Origin: Forficula auricularia
Lineage: Eukaryota > Arthropoda > Insecta > Dermaptera > Forficulidae
Reading direction: 5' to 3'
Assembly: GCA_024734495.1 (NCBI GenBank)
Contig: JALMQS010000681.1
Location: 9,251,576 to 9,315,575 of the forward strand
Length of the DNA: 64,000 nucleotides
The notes under the pieces were generated by a model. It did not search any database. It saw only the letters and a list, made by a program, of their open reading frames with translations, and was not told the origin of the DNA. A program made the position numbers and the translations under genes. Shown here piece after piece: positions 54,318 to 64,000 of the stretch (positions are counted from its first letter, which is position 1; every line of letters begins with the position of its first letter).

Positions 54318-54739
54318 GTAATTGAAAGTAATGGAAGGCAGCCCATAGGTAGTGAGGAAAGAAAAAATTAACACATATAAAATAAGGTGTAATTTATTGG
54401 AATCCTTCCTCCTTTCCTTTCAAACGACGTTAGAAAGACAAAAAATTTTTTTTCCTTTAATTCTAATTAAGAAAAGAAGGAAAAAATTTTTTTGTCTTTC
54501 TATGCCTTTTGTTAAAAATGAAGAAAGTTTTTGAACACTACTGTGGAGAGAAGAAGGAAACATTTTATTTGTTTCATTCATTGACCCTTTGAAACCCTGA
54601 AGAAGGAGGAAAAATCCTCCGAAACGTCGGTTTGAAAGGAAAGGAGGAAGGATTCCAATAAATTACACCTTATTTTATATGTGTTAATTTTTTCTTTCCT
54701 CACTACCTCTGGGCTGCCTTCCATTACTTTCAATTACAA
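54318..54739. repeat. Palindromic element with CTGAAGA-hairpin-GAAACG core
   Basis: Arms GTAATGGAAGGCAGCCCATA / GGGCTGCCTTCCATTAC and ATTGGAATCCTTCCTCCTTT / AAAGGAGGAAGGATTCCAAT. On plus at 54597: CTGAAGAAGGAGGAAAAATC then CTCCGAAACGTCGG. An inner hairpin AAAGACAAAAAATTTTTTTTCC lies at 54430-54500. Confidence 0.75.
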
Positions 54740-54864
54740 TATAGTATATAGTTGATACAATTTTGATGGCTGTATATGTATATAATTAAGTAATGGAGAT
54801 AATATCATCATGCTCGGACACCTTATACACAAATATGGGGCTCGTCTTCAAGGACTCATCAACT

Positions 54865-54925
54865 CTTGGGAACTGATGATGGCATTATTTAATTAAAGCC
54901 GAAACGTTTTCCATAATTGGGAGTT
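54865..54925 (+). repeat. Solo core CTGATGA-T-GGC...GCC-GAAACG
   Basis: GAACTGATGATGGCATTATT then AATTAAAGCCGAAACG. Same layout as the palindrome cores, found between two inverted GTAATGGAGA / TCTCCATTAC tags at about 54790 and 54965. Confidence 0.5.
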
Positions 54926-55254
54926 TTTATTCAGCAGAGGCTACCCATTGGCTGAATCCCTCTCCATTACTTAATTATAATATAGTATATTTTTTTTTGA
55001 ATTTTAGTATTTATATAATTTTTCAAAATGTTAGCTTCGTCATACTCAAAGAGGCTCAATTACCACATTATTGATTTGAAAATTTAGAATATCAGGAAGA
55101 CCAAATTATAATTTTCAATCATAGGAGATATATTTGTTATATAACTTGAGTGAAATTTTTTGAGCTGTCTATATATTGGTATTTCAGAAGGATTTTCGTC
55201 TCTAGGGTTAAGCCAACTGCTCAGAAATCATGTTTGGCACTCAGGTTCGACTCC

Positions 55255-55360
55255 AGAAAAGGCGAACCCTTTTTTATAATAAAATTGATGAGAGAAGGAG
55301 TTACACCAAAGAGGTGCTTCCCTTAAAGGCTGGGTTGGCTCCTCCGTCGTGAAAATAAGA
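55255..55360 (-). mobile_element. LINE/SINE-type 3' tail fragment
   Basis: On minus: CGACGGAGGAGCCAACCCAG, then TTTGGTGTAACTCCTTCTCT and an A-rich end. Same tail as family B SINE and 59265-59350. Confidence 0.6.
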
Positions 55361-55724
55361 ACACGGGGGCTTTTATGGGCAGGTATTTGTGGGTGCATAT
55401 AGAAGAAATAAATAAATCTACAATAATCCAAAATTATAATATGGCCTTCCAAGTATTTTAGATTTTCTCACAAGCAGAGATTAGCTGAGGTAGAGAGAGG
55501 TCATACCATCCTTGTTAAGGTTTTGACCAGGTTTCCTTAACAACTTATGGCAAATGCTGGGATGGCTAATGCGTCGCTTGCTTCTGGTATCGGGTTGTTG
55601 CGAGGAATTTTTTAAATTACTTTTTGTCTTTTGATGAAAATCTATGGTCATGTTATTTGTTAACGAGCATACATTTCTATTTTTTTCCTTTTCCTTTTTT
55701 TTTTTTACTTGTATATTATTTATT

Positions 55725-55850
55725 GAATTTTTGTAGTTAATTTGTATTGATGTTTGTTAATGTATTGTAGCTAGATTGTATTGATGCTTGAAGGTCCTAG
55801 TCACCAATGACTTGTTCCTCTAAGCAGGTCGAGGAATAAATATTTATTTA
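55725..55850 (+). repeat. LINE-like 3' fragment, second copy
   Basis: TTGTATTGATGTTTGTTAAT, GACTTGTTCCTCTAAGCAGG and TCGAGGAATAAA match 19690-19860. Confidence 0.5.
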
Positions 55851-56624
55851 CGATTTGAATGGCTAATATTATTGTGAATGTTCGAATATATGTATATAAT
55901 TAAATATTTATAATTCCAGCAGAAGACACATTCTTTTATTATGTCCTTCAATATGTATATTCTAAATAATTAATTTATTCAAATTCTTAATTTAACCATA
56001 TATATAATTTCATTATTGGTCTAGAGGTGGAGCTACAAATTTTGGGCTCATAATCAAGAAAATCAAATTTTAACTTCCCTATTACCTCGGTCGGATCTCT
56101 GGTCCTGGTTGGGCCCTCAGAACCACTAGGTCCGTAAACTTTGTTTATTCTTGCTATCTGGTAGCTACGTCTCTTTATAGGTGGACTAATCCGAAAAAAC
56201 TTTCTAAAACAGTAGGTACTTATTTTACAATTCGGTTAAGATTGATATTATTTGTCAGAGTTATAAATAAAACAATCTATGAATTTTATCAAAATTAAAA
56301 CTATGATATGGGTTTATTTGCTCTTATCAAGGATAAGTAGGGATTATAACAGCCATTAATTTGATCGATCTCAAATAATTTAAAGTTTTTAATGAAATTC
56401 AAAAAAAGAGAAAAATCGTATGGAAATGAAATATTATAGAATAACAAAGGGCAATAAGAAACAATGAATAATTCCGATAACAATTATTAAGATAATTTCC
56501 TAATAGTACTAATGATCGGGGCTTCAAAATATAAATTTTTAAATTAATATATCAGTTATTTATAGTCCTTTTAAAGGTGTGATTGAATCTTGATTCGAAA
56601 CATCATAAAATAATAAAGGAAGTC

Positions 56625-57495
56625 ATAAAGTAAAGAAAAATTTTTGAAATTTTTTTAGAAACTTTTAAAATTTAAATTATAAAATACTAGGTAGGTTTCA
56701 CATAAATAAACGATCAGATGCTTGTTTAGCACGACACTATATATATTTCGGTGTATAACCCCATCTTCAGGAGTTCACAATGGACACTCCCCTTGTGAAC
56801 CCCTGAAGATGGGCTTATTTATTTATTTATTAAACAATGTTCTGAGGCAGAGATGCCTCATAGAGCAGATACAACATATTATTTGATACAATATACTGAG
56901 AAATAATATAAGTACAACACTATTACATTTTTTAAATAACAGATAATTTTAAAGAAATTCCAACACTATAAATTATAGTTAACAAGTTGCTAGATAAGCT
57001 AAGTATAGTTTTTTATGTGATCCAGGAAATTTAAAATTATTCTATGTTTATAGAATTTTTTAGTCAAAGTTAATTCATTTAACTAAAGAAGAAATAAACT
57101 CACTTATGAATGAAATTCTAATAAATATGCATGTAGAATATTTAAATTAGGCTGAAGATGAAGAAAGGCAGGATATTTTTTGCAATTCTACTCTACAATT
57201 TCTTTTTGTTCCTATCTCGAAAATGTTATTTATTTATTTATTTAAAACAATGCTCTGAAGTGGCTACCTGGTAGAGCAGAAACAGAAAGAATACAGACAA
57301 AGAGTAACATTTAAATGAGCAAGACTCTCCCAACCCAGTGACCAACCCAGAGTCAGCTTATACCCCGAATTTTATATATAGTGTCGTACTAAACAAGCAT
57401 CTGATCTTTTATTTATGTGAAACCTACCTAGTGAGTATTTTATATTTTAAATTTTAAAAAGTTTCTAAAAAATTTTCTTCACTTTATTTAATACT
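56625..57495. repeat. Palindromic element split by an insertion
   Basis: Arms CTAGGTAGGTTTCACATAAA and TTTATGTGAAACCTACCTAG. Left core on minus CTGAAGATGGGGTTATACAC then CGAAATAT; the right core CCCTGAAGATGGGCTTA is cut by the insertion at 56819-57355 and resumes GCTTATACCCCGAA. Confidence 0.75.
56819..57355. mobile_element. Insertion with 6-bp duplication in palindrome core
   Basis: GCTTAT flanks it on both sides (56813-56818, 57356-57361). Inside, TTTATTTATTTATTAAACAA with ATGTTCTGAG occurs near the left end and again as TTTAAAACAATGCTCTGAAG at 57236. Class unknown. Confidence 0.6.
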
Positions 57496-58150
57496 AGCTG
57501 CAAAGCACGCCCCCTGGACCCCCAACCCACGAACCCCACCCTCATACCCCCCCCCCGAATCCACCCCGCACCTCCCAACCCCACACCATGCACCCGTACA
57601 CAACCACTGCCCCCACTACACCACCCCACTACGCCTCTGGACCCTCACCTAAACCCTCCACTCCCCCCCTCGTGCCTCCCTGCACCCAGTTTTTTCATTT
57701 CTAGCCTTCTAGTGACCCACAGATTATGTATTCAAAATTTGGTTAAGTTGGCTCTAAGGGTAAGAATTTTCATTTTTGGGGGAATTTCTTTAAACAAAAG
57801 TTGGCAGAAATCACATCCCCTACAACTTTGGTCATAATAAAATTTGTGGTAGAGTTAATAGTTTAGGAGTTATTTGATAATTTTCATACGTGCGCCCCCC
57901 AAACCCCCTTCTGGGGTCAAAATATCAAAATGTTATATAGCTCAAAACGTAAGTAAGAAGACATCTGATGTAAATATGAAATTTCATAATAATCCCTTAA
58001 GCCGTTTTTACGTGAATCGTGAGCAACTTTTCGGAAACGACGGAAACATACAGACAGACAGACATACAGAAAGACATAACTCTTGCTGTGCAACCAAAAT
58101 TTGGCGTGATTTGGACCAATGTACAGACAAAACCTTAATTTTATATATAT
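57490..58150 (+). repeat. C-rich tract and dispersed element tail
   Basis: 57500-57690 is unusually C-rich (CCCCCCACCCC-like) in an AT-rich region. It is followed by one minisatellite piece (TTCATTTCTAGCCTTCTAG) and then AACATACAGACAGACAGACA...CAAAATTTGGCGTGATTT, a tail of a kind common in insect repeats. Confidence 0.5.
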
Positions 58151-58239
58151 AGATATTTCACCAAGAACCTACACCATTTTCCCTCAACAAAGGAAGTAAT
58201 GATTATACCAGTGCTTATATAAGTATTTACGCGCTGTAT

Positions 58240-58650
58240 TAGAAAAGTATAAATTAAGGTTTATTTTTTGGAATAGCAAGAAGGATTTTGGAAGAAATTG
58301 TATAACGCTAACTTCTCAATAGCTTACACTTTTTATTGTATTATAAATCGTTTCCAATGGAAAATTTCGAACTATAAAAATGTATTTTTTTGCGGGAAAT
58401 TTTTTTAAATAATAAATGAACATGAAAATAATATGTGAAAAAATGTATTAAAAAGTAAATTAAATGAAGGCTTATTTTTGGTATAGCAAAAAGGATTTTG
58501 GAAGAAATTGTAACGCTAACTTCTCAATAACTTACACCTTTTATTGTATTATAAATCGTTTTCAAAGGAGAATTTCGATATTTTTTGTCGGGAATTTTTT
58601 TCAAATAATAAATTAATATTAAAATAATATGTGAAATAAATAAAATCCAA
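58240..58650. repeat. Two direct copies of a ~205-bp unit
   Basis: AAGGATTTTGGAAGAAATTG, AACGCTAACTTCTCAATA and TTTTTATTGTATTATAAATC occur at 58270 and again at 58490. Confidence 0.65.
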
Positions 58651-59099
58651 AATCTACCGGAATTGCTACTGTGTTGACTTCTTAAATCCAGTAGGTCCGA
58701 GTCTTGCAAGGAAGCGGGTGGCTGCTCGCCTATATATCTGGTATCCATTCTGTTGAGGAACATGAAGTTCACTTAGGTGCATTTGCCTTCCCAGACCTGA
58801 CTGAAACACTCCAGGGAAAGAGAATGGGATCGATTTCGCAACCAGATAACACTTATCTCTATTGACTGATATTCAATGATTACGATTATACTAGAATGAT
58901 AGAGATTAAGGACTGCAGCTTAAGTCCAAATTTTGTTGTTTAATTATTATTTTCATTTAAATTCAAAAATATGTAATTATATTTCCATTCCATGACTACC
59001 ATATTTATGCCCCCTCTCCCACCAAGTTTCTTGAAACGTAACTCTGCAAAATTTGGTCCATATTCGACAAAGGCTTCAAATTAAAAAAAAAAAACTCCC

Positions 59100-59350
59100 C
59101 CACCAAATTTTTGATCCAATTTCAACCAAGCTCAGCTGTTTAAGACCCGTATCCACAGATATCTTTGACCCCCACCCAGCCCATAAAATCTCCTCTTAAT
59201 CAGTAGAGATTGGTGTTGGTGCAGGTGAAACATCTTTAATAAAGTATTATTAAATCCCCTCTTCTTTTTCACGATGGAGCGGCCAACCCAGGCCTTTAGG
59301 GATCCACCTTTTTGGTGTAACTCCTTATCTCATCATTTTCATTAAAAAAA
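59100..59350 (+). mobile_element. LINE 3' fragment
   Basis: AAGACCCGTATCCACAGATA matches the LINE at 44006 (AAGACCAGCATCCACAGATA), continuing to CGATGGAGCGGCCAACCCAG and CTTTTTGGTGTAACTCC. It is interrupted at about 59205-59255 by the palindrome-family outer end GGTGTTGGTGCAGGTGAAAC. Confidence 0.65.
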
Positions 59351-59799
59351 TCAAATCAGCTCTTAATTTCAATATAAAATATCTAAATATAGAAGTTTGG
59401 ATACCTTCATTGATTTTTTATCTAATTAAATCCCTTAAAATATACAATTTTCGATGTGCACTTTACAAGGTTTTATTGTAGGCCGAAACACCGTGAACTC
59501 ACTCAATTTTTTTTATCAGAATTGTTTAACCCTTTTTGAGATATTTCGAAAATACAAGAAAAAAAAACCTGTTTTTCTTGCCCGATTGCAATACTTCATA
59601 CCACGAATGGTTAAGTAAAAATAGAAATGGGGTTTCTCTTTATTAGTAGTAATAGAAATTTTATTTTGGGTAATATTTATTTTAAGTTTGATTAAAAAAA
59701 AATCACAATTAATGCCTAACCCCTAAATTTATATCCTACCTATATTAAAGACAATTTAATTTCCAAAAGAAAAGTTAATATAAGTGAAATCAATAGTTT

Positions 59800-61046
59800 G
59801 CGAGTTAAAAGATATTTCAATATTCTAGAGTGAATGGACTTGAATCAATAAGAAATAGTGTCTCTGATCGAGACACTTTCGATCGAATATAACAGATCAA
59901 AAGAATTATAAATGAGAATAAAATCGATCTTATTTTATCGATTTTATCTATCTGGAGGTTCATAATACCTTTTTAACATAAGAAAATAGCATTTTGATTA
60001 AGAATTTTGTAGCTTAAAAGAATTTTTATGAAAAGATTCAATTTTTTTCTCCACGGAGTGAATCAACTTGAAATGGAAAAGTTTTATTTTTTTTCTCATT
60101 AGATAATTATTCAAATCTATTGAAATTGTATATCTGTCTGTTATTTTTATTTAAATTTTGTATTAAATAAATATAATTAGGAAATTTGCATTTTAAAGGA
60201 TAGTTTATTTGAAGTCCAAATTGAAAAAACGCTAATAACTGAATTTTTTTTTAAATATGAAATTAATAGATATTATAAAACAATTAATTATTAATAATTT
60301 AATTTTATTTTGAACAAAATCGATTCAGTACTTTTTGAGAAAATGGTCAAAAACCATCTGAACCATCAAAAAATGATGTTTTTTGAAAACACGAGATGCC
60401 TTTGAAAAAAGTTTAAAAAGTCCTATGAAACGAAACATCGACTTGTGACATGAAGGTTGATTTTAAAATGTTTCTAAAACGGCCATGAAAATAGAGGGTT
60501 TTCGAGATTTTTGACGATTTTCTCAAAAAGTCCTGGATCGATTTCGTTCAAAATTGAATAAATTATTAATAATTAATTCTTTTATAATATCTAATTTATT
60601 TCATATTTTTAAAAATTATTTTAACCTAGTTATTAGCGTATTTTTCAAATTGGACTTCAAATAAACTACTCTTTAAAATGCAAATTTCCTAATAATGATT
60701 ATTTGATATAAAAGATAAATAATCAATAACACACAGATATGAAATTTCAATTGATTTAATTAAATATCTAATGAGAAAAAATAAAACTTTTTGCTATTTC
60801 TAGTTGATTCGCTTCCGGAGAGAAGAAATTGATTCTTTTCATGCAATTTCTTTTAAACTAGAAAATTCTTAATCAAAATGCTATTTTCTTTTATTAGAAT
60901 GGTACTATGAAGCTCCAAATAGATGAAATCAATAAAATAAGATCAATTTTTCTCATTTATATTTTCTTATATCGAGAGGAAGTGTCTTGATCAGAGACAA
61001 TATTTCTTATTGATTCAAGTCTCTACAATATTGGAATATCTTTTAA
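59800..61046. repeat. 1.3-kb foldback palindrome, copy 2
   Basis: Same arms as 14862-16152: GCATTTTAAAGGATAGTTTA / TAAACTACTCTTTAAAATGC and TTTTTGAGAAAATGGTCAAA. Mirror point near 60450, outer end AATATTGGAATATCTTTTAA. Confidence 0.8.
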
Positions 61047-61629
61047 CTCGTCAACTATTAATTTTAGAGACTTCACTCATATCAAATTTTCTGTTGGAAA
61101 TTAATTCTTCTTTAACATTAAATTTCTTTACCTCATAGGGTTATGCAGTAAATGGTGAAATTTATGTGGAAAGTTAAAAAAATACTGATCTAGCGTACTA
61201 GATATCTTTTTACTTTATAATTTAATATATTTCAATGTACTAATAAATAAATAAAAAAATAATTTAAGCAAAAAAGATATATTATATACAAAAAGCCTTG
61301 CGCTAACAACCGCTGACCCAAGACGATTATGCTCCTCTGAAAAGAGACATTTAGACGAAATCATGATATATTTTTCTTGCTATTTTAAATAATTTATTCT
61401 CTTTGATAGCCCAATTTCTGTTAGCACATCTATTGGCCCACGCGCCCCAGATATTTGAAGCAATCTTCCAAACACCCATATTTCACAGGCTTTTTTTACA
61501 GAGAAGAAAGTCAGCATAAAAGTTATATATTTTTTTTTATTTTAAAAAATTTAATGCGAATCAGTTTTTTACGTTTATGTCCCTATTTTCGACTAGAGCT
61601 TATCTCTGGTTAATTACTTATTTTTTGAA

Positions 61630-61780
61630 GGAGACAATAAAATAAAGAGTGTGTCTTCTGCTGGAATTTGTACACACTCGCACTTGCACAAATTTTAGCA
61701 GAAGACACTCTTTTATTGCCTCCTTCAATGTATAAAAATTCTGCTACCTTCGGCACAAAAATCTTTCAATTTACTTATTT
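61630..61780. repeat. Small palindrome with array unit-end motif
   Basis: GAAGGAGACAATAAAATAAA...TCTTCTGCTGG mirrors AGCAGAAGACACTCTTTTAT...GCCTCCTTC. The same GGAGACAATAAAAGA / CTTCTGCTGG words end the 29.4-36.3 kb array units. Confidence 0.6.
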
Positions 61781-62071
61781 TTTATTAATACTTTTGTAAT
61801 TAGAAGGTTTTATTTAACTTGTAAAGTTCGTATGATGTTTTTCTGGTTCCAACTTTTTTTTCCGAATTTTAATTCACGTTTTATTATCTGATCGAGCTGA
61901 AATTTGATATTTTTCCTAAATATTAAATATAAGATTTTGTCCTATGCTTAATATAATATGTAATAGATCATTTTTTTAACAGATCATAATGGCTGTAGTC
62001 AACTCTTGAATCTAACCCAAGTGTCCAAAATCTTTCTGGTATGACTTTTTGCCACTTTTGGCTTCGATTCT

Positions 62072-62672
62072 TCCTCGAGACAGCTTATCTATCTGGTTGA
62101 TCTTCGAAAAAACTTTTGTATTTCTGCAGACTGACAACTTCTTCCTACTAAATTTTTTTAATAAAAAAATTGTTAATAATGAGGTTAATTTCGAATAAAA
62201 ATCTTTGTTTTGATAATATTAATAAAAGAATATTGAGGTAAATTTTTTCTCATTATAAAAACATTTATTTAACACAAAAACGATTTCAAAAAATACAGTT
62301 GGAATACTACACTATTGTTATTGTTATATTCTGTTGGCTGCAAATAACTTTTTATTTTTTACATTTATTAATAACTAATTAACTCGACTGTCAAATCTAT
62401 TGAAAAATGTATCATTCGATTCATAAAAGTTAAATTATTGATCTCTATAAATTTGTTGAAAATGGTATAATTTGTGTATAAGTTATAGTCCTTTTAATAG
62501 ATCGACCATTTACTTCCATGTTAAAAGGACAATTTTCAATAATTTATTTCTCTATAATGGAACAGAAAATCAACTTCAAATTTCGGCCGTAAATATTTAA
62601 TACATCAATGAATCGATGGTAAAAATTTGAGAATTTTCCTCTAAAAATGATAAACAGTCACGAACTCCGTTA
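62072..62672. mobile_element. 600-bp repeat, copy 2
   Basis: GTTGATCTTCGAAAAAACTT, AGGTTAATTTCGAATAAAAA and GGACAATTTTCAATAATTTA follow in the same order as at 50740-51340. Confidence 0.65.
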
Positions 62673-63289
62673 AACAGAGAACACTCTCTCTGATTTCATT
62701 TTTTAAAATCGAATTAAATCTTACCGGGATAAAGATATTTTTCTTTTTATAACAATAAAAAAATTAAATTTAAATGCTTACTTTATAAAAATTTTGATTC
62801 CAAAAAAAAAAAATTGAAAAATACCGAAATCTTAATTCAATTTCTTAAGATTAATAATTAATTACCTAATTTAAAACATTTTTTTTATTCGAAGTCAAGC
62901 TTTATTTATCAAAACCAATTACAATTATCTATAATAATAAAAAATTATTTTATTAATTTAAGACATGAGAGGGACAAGTGACGGGTCGAACGTTATAAGG
63001 GATTGAAAAAATAAAAAAAAAATTGACATTTATACTCACATTTTATTGGGATGATAATAACACATAATATGATAAAGGATATATAGATATACATTTATAT
63101 ATCTATTAAATATATTTTATAATATACGAATACAGAAATACTTCATAATAATTGATTAAATATAATAGATATTAATATATATGACTAGAATTAATATTTT
63201 TCTCCAATTTATTACATATATAATTAATTATATATTAATAACTTAATTCTATACATAAAACACATAAACATTTTCAAAGTAGGTAGTAG

Positions 63290-63620
63290 GCCTTTTTCAG
63301 CTTCGATTTTTTTTGCGCGGCCGCCGCAATTTTTTTATGATATTTTTTTTATCCCATTAAGATTAAGTAAAAGAGACTTATATTAAGAACTTACCTAAAG
63401 CGACTGAATAACTAGGAGATAAATATGTAGAACAATGAACATAGAACACTAAATTGAGAGTATATTATTATTGTCGTAAGGTGGGGCGTCGTGTGTGGTT
63501 TTTTCTGGACACCACGCCACACCCTCGACGCGAATTTTCCCGTAATTATAAAGTGATCCCTTAAACGTCACCTGGGGACCACGGGAAAAAATACAATCAT
63601 AATTGTATTCAAATATTAAA
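63290..63620 (-). promoter_or_regulatory. GC-rich patch, possible promoter/5' exon on minus
   Basis: GCGCGGCCGCCGC at 63316 and GTGGGGCGTCGTGTGTGG...CACGCCACACCCTCGACGCG at 63481 stand out in AT-rich DNA. On minus, CAGTCGCTTTAG is followed by a strong donor GTAAGTTC (63390-63397). It could be an upstream 5' UTR exon of the scramblase gene or of another gene; there is no coding support. Confidence 0.3.
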
Positions 63621-64000
63621 TATAAGTAGTTTTATATATATGTGAATAGTGGTATATATTATACACACACATATATTGGTATATATATATACATATATAT
63701 ATATTTGGGTATATTTTCAGATGTTGATATTCATATATTATTTTTTCAAAAATAGCTTCTTCAGGCTAATGCTGAATGAATGTGATTGATAAACCTGTTC
63801 GTTTTCCAGCAATTGAGTTTAAATAATTATATATTTAACTCAAAAGAGATGTTGATTCTTCTAAAATAGACATCTAATATATTTTTTTATATATATATAA
63901 TAATTTAACATCAAACTTATATTATTTATAGAATAAACTCTGGAATATTCATTGTGGACAGCAATTCGTTATATTTTTTCCATATTCGACTTCACTCCGT

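Noticed and set aside
57874..58152. 92-codon plus ORF
   Set aside because: It lies in the tail of a dispersed repeat (ACAGACAGACAGACA) with no family match.

Overview
The window looks like AT-rich nuclear DNA of an arthropod, probably an insect. The genes are split into short exons with GT-AG introns. The introns and intergenic DNA are packed with tRNA-derived SINEs, a mariner element, a jockey/CR1-type LINE, hAT-, pogo- and Harbinger-like MITEs and many long palindromes. The species cannot be fixed from the sequence. No bacterial gene layout, CRISPR array or viral gene was seen.

Two host genes are supported, both on the minus strand. (1) An ANKMY1-like gene (MORN plus ankyrin repeats) starts at 21014 and runs off the left edge. 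Eleven exons were placed by splice sites, reading phase and family similarity. Three of them (16613-16814, 7207-7441, 6291-6489) carry frame errors, while the other eight are clean. (2) A complete phospholipid scramblase gene runs from its ATG at 51668 to its stop at 23505-23507. Eight constitutive exons join to an uninterrupted 292-codon frame plus stop. Between the 44643-44750 and 25778-25995 exons lie ten related cassette microexons (nine of 48 nt, one of 42 nt). All are symmetric phase 1, and all encode short acidic, Ser/Glu-rich inserts that would fall inside the scramblase domain. This is the most interesting system seen here.

Layout. 0-21 kb: ANKMY1-like introns holding hAT MITEs, a decayed mariner (10.3-11.6 kb, ending about 20 bp from a splice donor), a four-level nest of transposons (13.2-14.4 kb), a 1.3-kb palindrome (14.9-16.2 kb) and SINEs. 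21-23.5 kb: spacer between the genes, with a minisatellite, palindromes and SINEs. 23.5-51.7 kb: the scramblase gene. Its 29.4-36.3 kb part is a tandem array of about eight units, seven carrying a microexon and four carrying a TIR transposon that contains a ~20-bp satellite. 36-44 kb holds MITEs, a tRNA-like inverted pair and the LINE. 51.7-64 kb: mostly repeats, with a GC-rich patch near 63.3-63.6 kb that might be a promoter or 5' exon.

Many of the palindromic elements share a core of the form CTGANGA, one base, a hairpin, then GAAA. It resembles part of a hammerhead ribozyme core, but the rest of the ribozyme fold was not found. Exon boundaries and element ends were read by eye; no similarity search or folding program was run.
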